This document shows, piece after piece, positions 8,200 to 15,345 of a stretch of 22,402 bases of DNA. The position numbers and the translations under genes are program-made. The notes beneath the pieces are model-generated. The model was not told the origin of the DNA and ran no database searches. It worked only from the letters and a program-made list of their open reading frames with translations. Numbering within the stretch: the stretch's first letter is position 1; each line of letters begins with the position of its first letter. The stretch is from JASFEQ01 sp050122535 (GTDB lineage Bacteria; Desulfobacterota; DSM-4660; Desulfatiglandales; HGW-15), in NCBI GenBank assembly GCA_050122535.1, contig JASFIT010000018.1, positions 1-22,402 of the forward strand. The letters are read 5' to 3'.

Positions 8200-9852
8200 G
8201 TGGTCCACGAACTCGCGGGAAAGCCGGTCCCCAGAACATTGCTCGCCAACATTCCAAGGCTTGTCTCTGCTTATTATACGTATAAGCCCGATGTTTCAAA
8301 TCCAGCGCACCGCGTGGCCTTCGGGACCTCAGGTCACAGGGGGTCGAGTTTGAAAGGCAGCTTCAACGAAGACCACATCCTGGCCATCGGCCAAGCCATC
8401 TGCGAATACAGGAAGTCAAGAAATATCACCGGCCCTCTATTCATAGGTATGGACACGCATGCCCTTTCGGAACCGGCACTGGCCACCGCCATCGAGGTAT
8501 TTGCCGCCAATGAAGTGACAGTAATGATCCAGAAAGGCCTTCGGTACACGCCTACCCCTGTAATCTCACACGCCATCCTGACTTTCAACCAGGGCAAAAG
8601 GAAAGGTTTTGCGGATGGTATCGTTATCACCCCTTCCCACAACCCGCCAGAGGACGGCGGATTCAAGTATAACCCACCCGAAGGGGGACCGGCGGCCCCG
8701 GAAACGACCAAGGTCATCCAGGAAAGGGCAAACGAGATTCTCGGCAGTGGCTTCAGAGGTGTGAAAAGGATACCCTTTGAAAGGGCAATGAAGGCGAAGA
8801 CGACCAAAGCGCATGACTACGTGGAGCCCTACGTGAAAGACCTCAAGAACGTTACTGATATGGATGCCATCGCCAGTGAAGGGATCAAGATAGGCGTGGA
8901 TCCACTTGGTGGTTCGTCCATTGACTTCTGGGATCCCATTGCCGAGTGCTATGGTCTTTCTATGGAGGTGGTGAATCGAAGTGTTGATCCCACCTTTTCT
9001 TTCATGCCCCTGGATAAAGACGGGAAAATCCGTATGGACTGTTCATCCCCTTATGCCATGGCGAGTCTAATTACACTGAAGGACAATTTTGATATCGCTT
9101 TCGGTAATGATACGGACGTGGACCGCCATGGCATCGTTACCAAGGGGGAAGGGCTTCTGAATCCCAATCATTATCTCGCTGTGGCCGTCTGGTATCTATT
9201 TCAGAATCGGCCTAACTGGAGAAAGGACGCCGTGGTGGGCAAAACCCTGGTCTCCAGCTCTATGATCGATCGAGTGGCAGTACACTTGGGGAGAGAACTT
9301 GCAGAGGTGCCTGTTGGCTTCAAGTGGTTTGTCGATGGGCTCCTTGATGGCTCTTATGGGTTCGGGGGAGAAGAGAGTGCGGGCGCCGCGTTCTTGAGAA
9401 GAGACGGCACGGTCTGGACCACAGACAAAGACGGTATCATTATGGACCTGCTCGCCTGCGAAATTACGGCAAAGACAGGAAGGGATCCCGCCCAAATATA
9501 TGATGAATTGAGGGAGAAGTTTGGCGATCCTATGTATGAGCGCATTGATGCACATGCCACAACCAAACAGAAGGCGATTCTGAAAGGGCTTTCCCCAGAC
9601 ATGGTCAGGGCAGATGAGTTGGCCGGAGAGCCCATCATAGCAAAACAGACCCGTGCACCAGGGAATGACGCGCCCATAGGTGGCCTGAAGGTGGTGGCGG
9701 AAAATGGTTGGTTTGCAGCGCGACCCTCAGGCACCGAAGAAATCAATAAAATATATGCTGAAAGCTTCAAAGGAAAAGAGCATTTGGAAAGAATCAAGGA
9801 GGAGGCGCAGGCCATAGTGAACGCTGCCTTCAAGGCAGCAGGAGCCATGTGA
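8200..9852 (+). CDS. pgm: phosphoglucomutase (alpha-D-glucose phosphate-specific)
   Basis: Interconverts glucose 1-phosphate and glucose 6-phosphate in the cytosol, linking glycogen, trehalose or cell-wall sugar synthesis to glycolysis. The 550-residue protein aligns by eye along its whole length with the enterobacterial Pgm (546 residues). All key sites are present: FGTSGHRGS (41-49), phosphoserine loop TPSHNPPEDGG with catalytic Ser146, metal loop NDTDVDRHG with D304, D306 and D308, sugar loop GGEESAGA (389-396) and phosphate-binding RPSGTEE (508-514). The start is GTG at 8200, with AAGGAGG (8187-8193) six bases upstream. It opens a plus-strand run of central carbon genes; pta follows after 101 bases. 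Pgm of this type, rather than the phosphomannomutase/phosphoglucomutase type, implies glucose specificity. Confidence 0.97.
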   Translation: MVHELAGKPVPRTLLANIPRLVSAYYTYKPDVSNPAHRVAFGTSGHRGSSLKGSFNEDHILAIGQAICEYRKSRNITGPLFIGMDTHALSEPALATAIEVFAANEVTVMIQKGLRYTPTPVISHAILTFNQGKRKGFADGIVITPSHNPPEDGGFKYNPPEGGPAAPETTKVIQERANEILGSGFRGVKRIPFERAMKAKTTKAHDYVEPYVKDLKNVTDMDAIASEGIKIGVDPLGGSSIDFWDPIAECYGLSMEVVNRSVDPTFSFMPLDKDGKIRMDCSSPYAMASLITLKDNFDIAFGNDTDVDRHGIVTKGEGLLNPNHYLAVAVWYLFQNRPNWRKDAVVGKTLVSSSMIDRVAVHLGRELAEVPVGFKWFVDGLLDGSYGFGGEESAGAAFLRRDGTVWTTDKDGIIMDLLACEITAKTGRDPAQIYDELREKFGDPMYERIDAHATTKQKAILKGLSPDMVRADELAGEPIIAKQTRAPGNDAPIGGLKVVAENGWFAARPSGTEEINKIYAESFKGKEHLERIKEEAQAIVNAAFKAAGAM

Positions 9853-9893
9853 AATCCGAAATTCGAAGCCACCAGTAAAACAGGGACGGCGGG

Positions 9894-9910
9894 TTTCACG
9901 TCCAGTGAAA
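9894..9910. repeat. small perfect hairpin between pgm and pta
   Basis: TTTCAC (9894-9899) and GTGAAA (9905-9910) form a six-pair stem with a five-base loop in the 101-base gap. No T run follows, so it is not a terminator. It may be an operator half-site pair or chance. The same gap begins with AATCCGAAATTCGAA, a sequence often seen in dispersed intergenic repeats. Confidence 0.35.
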
Positions 9911-9953
9911 ATGACGCTTTCTGATAATAGACTAGAGGTACTGAGGAAAGTTT

Positions 9954-12068
9954 ATGGCAAATAGTCTCTATATCACGGCCACTGAAGCGAGGAGCGGAAA
10001 ATCGGCCATTTCTCTCGGTTTGATGGAGATGCTTCTGAGACAAATCGAAAAGGTTGGCTTTTTTAGGCCAATCATCACTGTAAATCAGGGACGCAACGAA
10101 AAGGATAATGACATCGATTTGATCTCCTCATATTTCAACCTGGGGATTCCATACGAAAGAATGTATGGCTATACGGCAACGGAGGCCAGCGATCTTTTTT
10201 CTGCTGGCAAAGAGGAGGAGATTGTCGAGGGTATCATAAGCAAATATGACCAACTCGAGGAAATGTGCGATTTCGTCTTGTGTGAGGGCACGGACTTTGT
10301 AAGTTCAACCGCCGCTTTTGAGCTGGACATCAATGCAGCGATCAGCAAGAACTTGGGATCCCCGGTCTTGCTGGTGGCCAATGCAAACCAAAAGAGCCTA
10401 GAACAGACGACGAGGTCCGCAGAACTGGCCCTGGATTCACTCAGTGACAAAGGATGTCTGACCATCGCCACAATCGCTAATCGCATTGCTCCCAAAGACG
10501 TAAAGAAAGTGATCCAGAGTCTCGAGAAGAAGGAATTGGTCCGGAATCAACTCGTCTATGCCATACCTGAAGATGAATCACTGGGTAGACCCACGGTAGG
10601 CGAAATCGCCAAGATAATGGGTGCGGAAATCTTATATGGGCAGGAACAGCTGAATCGACACGTCCATAATTTTACAGTGGCTGCCATGCAACTGCACAAC
10701 TTTTTGACAAGGATAGAACGGGGTTCATTGATCATTACGCCGGGAGATAGGGCGGACATCATCGTTGCCTGTCTGGCCATCGTATCATCTACATCCATGG
10801 AAAATATTTCCGGAATCCTATTGACAGGGGGCTTGAAGCCGCAGAAGCCCATTTGGGGCCTGATCAAAGGATTTCCTCAAATGGTACCTATCCTCAGCGT
10901 CAAAGAGAATACTTTCCCCACGGCAACGATGGTAAATAAGATCCATGCCACAATTTCACCGGACAATGAGCGGAAAATAACACAGGCCATAGCGGTCTTT
11001 GAAAAAAACGTTGATGTGGAAGAGTTAGGGAAAAAGATCATTGCCACGCGCACGTCCATTGTCACACCTAAGATGTTCGAATATGCGTTGTTGGAGAGAG
11101 CAAGGAAACACAAACAGCACATCGTTTTACCCGAGGGTGAAGAGGAAAGGATTTTGCGTGCCTCAGAGATACTCCTTCGGCGAGATGTGGTTGGCATAAC
11201 TCTTCTGGGTGATGAGCCTTTGATCTATGAAAAAATTGGACAAATGGGATTGCGAATGAATGGCGTAAAGATTATTGATCCGGTCAGATCCAAGGCATTT
11301 GATGATTACGTGCAGACTTATTACGAGTTGAGGAAGCACAAGGGCATTACCATGGATAATGCCCGCGATGTTATGAGCGATGTGGGCTTTTTCGGCACCA
11401 TGATGGTCTATAAAGGGCATGCCGATGGCATGGTGTCCGGTGCGGTCCATAGTACGGCAGCGACCGTTCGCCCCGCTTTCGAGTTCATCAAGACAAAGGC
11501 GGGATTTTCCATTGTCTCCAGTGTCTTCTTCATGTGTTTGCCGGAGCGGGTACTTGTGTATGGGGACTGTGCTGTCAATCCCAATCCCAGTGCGAAAGAG
11601 CTGGCTGAAATTGCCCTTAGCTCAGCACAAACCGCCAAAACCTTTGGCATCGATCCTGTTGTAGCCATGTTGTCCTATTCAACAGGGGAGTCAGGCAAGG
11701 GAGAGGATGTGGACAGGGTTCGTGAAGCGACCAAGATAGCCACGGAATTGGCCAAGGGGTCGTTTCCTGGCCTAAAGATCGAGGGACCCATTCAGTATGA
11801 TGCAGCGGTTGACCCGGGCGTCGCAAAAACAAAGATGCCCAAGAGTGAAGTGGCGGGAAAGGCTACGGTGTTTATCTTTCCTGATCTAAACACGGGAAAT
11901 AATACCTACAAGGCGGTACAGCGGTCGGCAGGCGCTGTTGCTGTCGGGCCCGTACTTCAGGGTCTAAAGTATCCGGTAAACGACCTGAGCCGTGGATGTA
12001 CTGTCTCGGACATTATAAACACCGTTGCCATCACTGCCATTCAAGCACAATCGGAAAATGGGTCTTAA
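9954..12068 (+). CDS. pta: phosphate acetyltransferase, long form
   Basis: Converts acetyl-CoA and phosphate to acetyl phosphate and CoA, reversibly; with acetate kinase it makes ATP from acetyl-CoA or activates acetate. At 704 residues it is the long enterobacterial form with three regions: an N-terminal dethiobiotin-synthetase-like P-loop fold (about 3-200), a DRTGG domain (about 205-325, with LTGG at 290-293) and the catalytic PTA/PTB domain (about 372-700) with VLPEGEEERILRA, SYSTGESGKG, EGPIQYDAA and the C-terminal FPDLNTGNN...VGPVLQGLK...RGCTVSDI. The P-loop is degenerate (TEARSGKS, lacking the first Gly), as is usual for the regulatory N-domain. ATG at 9954 has GAGGA at a good distance. 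ackA lies 154 bases downstream. In long-form Pta the N-domain senses NADH or pyruvate; whether it does here is unknown. Confidence 0.97.
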   Translation: MANSLYITATEARSGKSAISLGLMEMLLRQIEKVGFFRPIITVNQGRNEKDNDIDLISSYFNLGIPYERMYGYTATEASDLFSAGKEEEIVEGIISKYDQLEEMCDFVLCEGTDFVSSTAAFELDINAAISKNLGSPVLLVANANQKSLEQTTRSAELALDSLSDKGCLTIATIANRIAPKDVKKVIQSLEKKELVRNQLVYAIPEDESLGRPTVGEIAKIMGAEILYGQEQLNRHVHNFTVAAMQLHNFLTRIERGSLIITPGDRADIIVACLAIVSSTSMENISGILLTGGLKPQKPIWGLIKGFPQMVPILSVKENTFPTATMVNKIHATISPDNERKITQAIAVFEKNVDVEELGKKIIATRTSIVTPKMFEYALLERARKHKQHIVLPEGEEERILRASEILLRRDVVGITLLGDEPLIYEKIGQMGLRMNGVKIIDPVRSKAFDDYVQTYYELRKHKGITMDNARDVMSDVGFFGTMMVYKGHADGMVSGAVHSTAATVRPAFEFIKTKAGFSIVSSVFFMCLPERVLVYGDCAVNPNPSAKELAEIALSSAQTAKTFGIDPVVAMLSYSTGESGKGEDVDRVREATKIATELAKGSFPGLKIEGPIQYDAAVDPGVAKTKMPKSEVAGKATVFIFPDLNTGNNTYKAVQRSAGAVAVGPVLQGLKYPVNDLSRGCTVSDIINTVAITAIQAQSENGS

Positions 12069-12086
12069 GTTGTCAATGACTGTTCC

Positions 12087-12215
12087 AAAATCCCCCCAAC
12101 CCCCCTTTAGCAAAGGGGGGCTTAGTGGTCCGGGCTAGGGGATTAATCAGGTTTTCCCCCTTTCGTAAAGGGGGACTTGCCCACCAAAGTCCACTGGCGG
12201 GTAAAAGGGGGATTT
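12087..12215. repeat. C5-6TTT/AAAG5-6 compound palindrome between pta and ackA
   Basis: Two internal hairpins with three-base loops are seen: CCCCCCTTT-AGC-AAAGGGGGG (12100-12120, perfect nine-pair stem) and CCCCCTTT-CGT-AAAGGGGG (12156-12174, perfect eight-pair stem). They are framed by outer inverted ends, AAATCCCCCC (12088-12097) and AGGGGGATTT (12206-12215). The whole unit fills nearly all of the 154-base gap. The right outer arm supplies AGGGGGA (12206-12212), the only Shine-Dalgarno-like sequence before the ackA ATG, 10 bases away. The hairpins are not followed by T runs, so they act less likely as terminators than as RNA stability or attenuation elements. Confidence 0.88.
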
Positions 12216-12222
12216 AATAGCT

Positions 12223-13446
12223 ATGAAAATACTTGTCATAAATACAGGCAGTTCTTCGATCAAGTATCAACTCTTCGATATGGTGCACCAGAGGATACTG
12301 GCTTCTGGCGTGGCGGAGAAAATTGGTGAAGAGAGGGGTCTTCTCACACACAATAAAGTCTTGGCTGATGGTGCAGATACAGAAAAGATAGAAGAGGGTA
12401 GAATTGGTGATCACCATGAAGGCCTGAGCCGCATTGTGCATTTGCTGGTCGATCCGGAACACGGGGTCATTCAAGATAAATCTGAAATCTCGGCTGTGGG
12501 TCATCGGGTGGTCCACGGTGGGGAAGCCTTTCGATCACCAACAATAATTGATGAAAAAGTCATAGAGGCCATCAAAGAGAACATCCCTTTGGCCCCTTTG
12601 CATAATCCTCCCAATCTGGTGGGAATCGAGGTCGCGAGAACCATCTTCCCAGGTTCACCGCAAGTGGCTGTTTTCGATACGGCCTTTCACCAGACCATCC
12701 CCATGGAATCATTTTTATATGCCATTCCATTTGAGCTGTATGAGAAGTACAGAATACGCCGATATGGGTTTCACGGCACCTCCCATGTCTACGTGGCAGA
12801 GAAGGCCGCAGAATTTATGGGGCATCCCTTAAATGAACTTAACCTGATAACGATCCATCTGGGTAACGGGGCCAGCATGGCAGCGATCAAAAAGGGGAGA
12901 AGTGTGGATACGACCATGGGTATGACACCGCTGGCTGGATTGGTGATGGGGACCCGATCCGGTGATGTGGACCCTGCACTCCCATTTTTTCTAACTGAGC
13001 ACCTGGGGATTTCTGTCAAAGAGATCGATGATCTTCTGAATAAGGAGAGCGGTCTGAAAGGAATTTGCGGGTCGAATGATATGCGGGAGGTCATTGAGAA
13101 AAAGGACGCAGGCGATGAAAAAGCAAAACTTGCTCTCCATATCTACACTTACCGGATAAAAAAATATCTGGGTGCATATTTTGCGGCCTTGGAGAGTCTT
13201 GATGCTATCGTCTTTACTGCTGGCGTAGGAGAGAATTCTCCCTTCATTCGGGAACAGTGCTGTCAAGGCCTCCATAAACTGGGCATTGAAATTGATCCAG
13301 AGAGTAATGACAAAAGCGGAGAGGGAATTCGTGAGATTAGTCCTCTAGGCAGTGAAGTCAAGGTGCTGGTGGTCCCCACCGATGAGGAATTGGAAATCGC
13401 ACAGGAAACCCAAAAAGTACTAGAAAAGGGGGACGTCCGTAAATAA
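12223..13446 (+). CDS. ackA: acetate kinase
   Basis: Transfers phosphate between acetyl phosphate and ADP, giving acetate and ATP; the partner of the upstream pta. The 407-residue protein begins MKILVINTGSSSIKYQLF, the first ASKHA-fold phosphate motif with Asn7. Active-site residues of the family are present: R95 in HRVVHGG, D152 in FDTAFHQT, H184 in GFHGTSH, R245 in GTRSGDVDP and E388 in TDEEL. Homologues usually end a few residues after the DEELEIAQ helix. Here the last five codons (GDVRK) and the stop come from the left arm of the inverted-repeat element starting at 13428, so the original C-terminus has been replaced without touching the fold. The Shine-Dalgarno comes from a different repeat upstream. 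Confidence 0.97.
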   Translation: MKILVINTGSSSIKYQLFDMVHQRILASGVAEKIGEERGLLTHNKVLADGADTEKIEEGRIGDHHEGLSRIVHLLVDPEHGVIQDKSEISAVGHRVVHGGEAFRSPTIIDEKVIEAIKENIPLAPLHNPPNLVGIEVARTIFPGSPQVAVFDTAFHQTIPMESFLYAIPFELYEKYRIRRYGFHGTSHVYVAEKAAEFMGHPLNELNLITIHLGNGASMAAIKKGRSVDTTMGMTPLAGLVMGTRSGDVDPALPFFLTEHLGISVKEIDDLLNKESGLKGICGSNDMREVIEKKDAGDEKAKLALHIYTYRIKKYLGAYFAALESLDAIVFTAGVGENSPFIREQCCQGLHKLGIEIDPESNDKSGEGIREISPLGSEVKVLVVPTDEELEIAQETQKVLEKGDVRK

Positions 13447-13547
13447 GTAAATAACTTTGCGAAGTATAATAACTCAAAGGCGAGGAATCGAAGACAGTAA
13501 TGACAATTTGAGTTTATGAGTTATTTACTTATTTACGGACGTCCCCC
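13428..13547. repeat. 120-bp miniature element with perfect 29-bp terminal inverted repeats (MITE/REP-like)
   Basis: Left arm 13428-13456 begins GGGGGACGTCCGTAAATAAG; right arm 13519-13547 is its exact reverse complement. Each arm contains the 8-base palindrome GGACGTCC. The 62-base interior holds a second perfect pair, AACTCAAA (13471-13478) and TTTGAGTT (13507-13514), so the whole unit can fold into one long hairpin. It has no coding capacity and no target-site duplication that I can see. GACGTCC-containing ends followed by TA-rich sequence resemble non-autonomous elements mobilised by REP-associated (Y1/IS200-like) transposases; that link is an inference. It overlaps the end of ackA and stops 8 bases before the pgi Shine-Dalgarno. 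Confidence 0.93.
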
Positions 13548-13555
13548 AATTTGCC

Positions 13556-13561
13556 AAGGAG
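13556..13561 (+). promoter_or_regulatory. ribosome binding site that fixes the pgi start
   Basis: AAGGAG lies eight bases before ATG 13570. The in-frame ATG at 13516 is inside the repeat element, has no Shine-Dalgarno and would add 18 residues (starting MSYLLIYGRPP) translated from the right inverted arm. The downstream start also matches where the family's N-terminus normally begins. Confidence 0.85.
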
Positions 13562-13569
13562 ATGTTGGT

Positions 13570-15252
13570 ATGTTGAATAAAATTGATCCTACGAAGACGA
13601 AAAGTTGGAAGGCTCTCGCTGAGCATGTTGAGAAGATGAAACATGTTCATATGAAAACCCTTTTTGCTGAGGATCCGGGAAGATTCGAAAAGCTTAGCAT
13701 TCGATTCAACGATGTACTCGTCGATTACTCCAAAAATATAATAACGGAGAAAACCTTAAGGCTATTGGTAGGGTTGGCTGATGAAGTTGAGTTAAGAGAT
13801 GCGATGGAAAAGATGTTCATTGGAGATAAGATCAATGGGACAGAAGATCGGGCCGTCCTGCACACGGCCCTAAGGAATCGAGAAAACAGACCCGTTTATG
13901 TGGATGGCAAAGACGTTATGCCCGATGTGAACGCGGTTCTCGAAAAGATGGAGGCATTCTCAGATAGAGTCATATCCGGAGGCTGGCACGGTTTCACCGG
14001 TAAAAGGATGACCGATATGGTGAACATTGGTATTGGGGGTTCTGATTTGGGGCCAGTCATGGTCACGGAATGTTTGAGACCCTATGCAAAAGAGGGCTTG
14101 TCAGTTCATTTTGTTTCAAATGTGGACGGCACGCATATTGTAGAGACCTTGAAAGGATTGAATCCGGAGACCACGCTTTTCTTGATTGCTTCAAAAACCT
14201 TCATAACACAAGAAACCATGACCAACGCCCTTTCCGCCAGAGAATGGTTTCTGAGGCATGCAAAGGATGAAACGCATGTTTCAAAGCATTTTGTGGCCCT
14301 TTCCACAAATGCGGAAAGAGTTGAGGCGTTTGGCATTGACAAAGATAACATGTTTGTATTTTGGGACTGGGTAGGGGGCCGGTATTCCCTCTGGTCAGCG
14401 ATTGGGCTATCCATAGCTTGCAGCATTGGATATGAAAACTTTACGCAACTATTGGAAGGGGCCTTTGAGATGGACAGGCATTTCAGGGAGGCGGCATTTG
14501 AGGAAAACATCCCCGTCGTTTTGGCGCTCATAGGCATCTGGTACAACAACTTCTTCGGGGCACAAACCGAAGTCATCTTACCCTATGACCAATATATGCA
14601 CAGATTCCCTGCATACTTTCAGCAGGGGAATATGGAGAGTAATGGGAAATCGGTAGATAGAGGTGGTGAGAGGATCAATTATCAGAGTGGCCCGATTATC
14701 TGGGGGGAGCCGGGGACCAATGGCCAACACGCTTTTTATCAATTGATCCATCAAGGGACCAAGATGATTCCTGCAGATTTTTTGGCGCCCGCAATCAGTC
14801 ACAATCCGATCGGTGAACACCATAATATACTGTTGTCAAACTTCTTCGCACAGACCGAGGCCCTTCTAAATGGGAAAACCAGAGAGGAAGTTATTGAAGA
14901 ATTGAGGAAAGATGGCAAGGGCGATGCTGAAACTGAGAAATTGTATCCCCACAAACTTTTTGAAGGCAACAAGCCCACAAATTCCATCTTATTCAAAGAA
15001 CTGACACCGCGCGTTTTGGGCAGCCTGATCGCCATGTATGAGCACAAGATCTTTGTCCAAGGTGTTATCTGGAACATTTTCAGTTTTGACCAATGGGGCG
15101 TGGAGCTTGGCAAACAACTGGCAAAGGAAATATTGCCACAGTTGATGGATGACCAGCTAGTTGATTCCCATGATTCATCTACCAATGGGTTAATAAATGC
15201 GTTGAAGGAGATGAGGAAAGAGGAAGAATGGAATAATGGAAAGGTGGAATAA
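13570..15252 (+). CDS. pgi: glucose-6-phosphate isomerase
   Basis: Interconverts glucose 6-phosphate and fructose 6-phosphate. From the chosen start it is 560 residues, close to the enterobacterial and eukaryotic type (about 550). Family signatures are intact: NIGIGGSDLGPVM (152-164), the substrate loop FWDWVGGRYSLWSAIGLSI (264-282), catalytic Glu356 in QQGNMESNGKS, His387 in TNGQHAFYQLIHQGT and Lys515 in QWGVELGKQLAKE. The C-terminal SSTNGLINALKEMRK matches the normal family ending; the last residues, EEEWNNGKVE, are encoded by the GGAATAATGG repeat, so the native stop appears to have been lost or displaced. It lies downstream of ackA, separated by the inverted-repeat element, and 93 bases before the glycerate kinase. 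With pgm it completes a G1P-G6P-F6P route. Confidence 0.97.
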   Translation: MLNKIDPTKTKSWKALAEHVEKMKHVHMKTLFAEDPGRFEKLSIRFNDVLVDYSKNIITEKTLRLLVGLADEVELRDAMEKMFIGDKINGTEDRAVLHTALRNRENRPVYVDGKDVMPDVNAVLEKMEAFSDRVISGGWHGFTGKRMTDMVNIGIGGSDLGPVMVTECLRPYAKEGLSVHFVSNVDGTHIVETLKGLNPETTLFLIASKTFITQETMTNALSAREWFLRHAKDETHVSKHFVALSTNAERVEAFGIDKDNMFVFWDWVGGRYSLWSAIGLSIACSIGYENFTQLLEGAFEMDRHFREAAFEENIPVVLALIGIWYNNFFGAQTEVILPYDQYMHRFPAYFQQGNMESNGKSVDRGGERINYQSGPIIWGEPGTNGQHAFYQLIHQGTKMIPADFLAPAISHNPIGEHHNILLSNFFAQTEALLNGKTREEVIEELRKDGKGDAETEKLYPHKLFEGNKPTNSILFKELTPRVLGSLIAMYEHKIFVQGVIWNIFSFDQWGVELGKQLAKEILPQLMDDQLVDSHDSSTNGLINALKEMRKEEEWNNGKVE

Positions 15253-15266
15253 TGGAATGATGGGGA
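15223..15266. repeat. degenerate GGAATAATGG direct repeat at the 3' end of pgi
   Basis: The purine-rich tract holds two clear copies of TGGAATAATGGAA (about 15229-15241 and 15245-15257) and further partial copies (GAATGATGGGG). It begins inside pgi and continues past the stop, which lies within the second copy. Similar GGAATAATGG runs occur as dispersed intergenic repeats in some Desulfobacterota, from general recollection. It encodes the last eight or so residues of Pgi. Confidence 0.75.
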
Positions 15267-15345
15267 AAATCAGAAATTCCAGATATTGTCTAATTCGTGG
15301 TTATTTATCGGTCTAATACTATAAGCCCGCACAAGGAGAATTTGC

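Noticed and set aside
9354..10043. Minus-strand reading frame of 229 codons across the 3' end of pgm and the start of pta
   Set aside because: It is antisense to two well-conserved enzymes and its translation is Ser/Pro/Ala-rich without recognisable domains.
12087..12215. CRISPR or tandem array in the pta-ackA gap
   Set aside because: The C/G-run units are inverted, unequal in length and have no regular spacers; they form palindromes, not a repeat-spacer array.
13516..13569. Longer pgi reading from ATG 13516
   Set aside because: The added 18 residues are the translation of the right inverted arm, there is no Shine-Dalgarno before 13516, and AAGGAG precedes ATG 13570.
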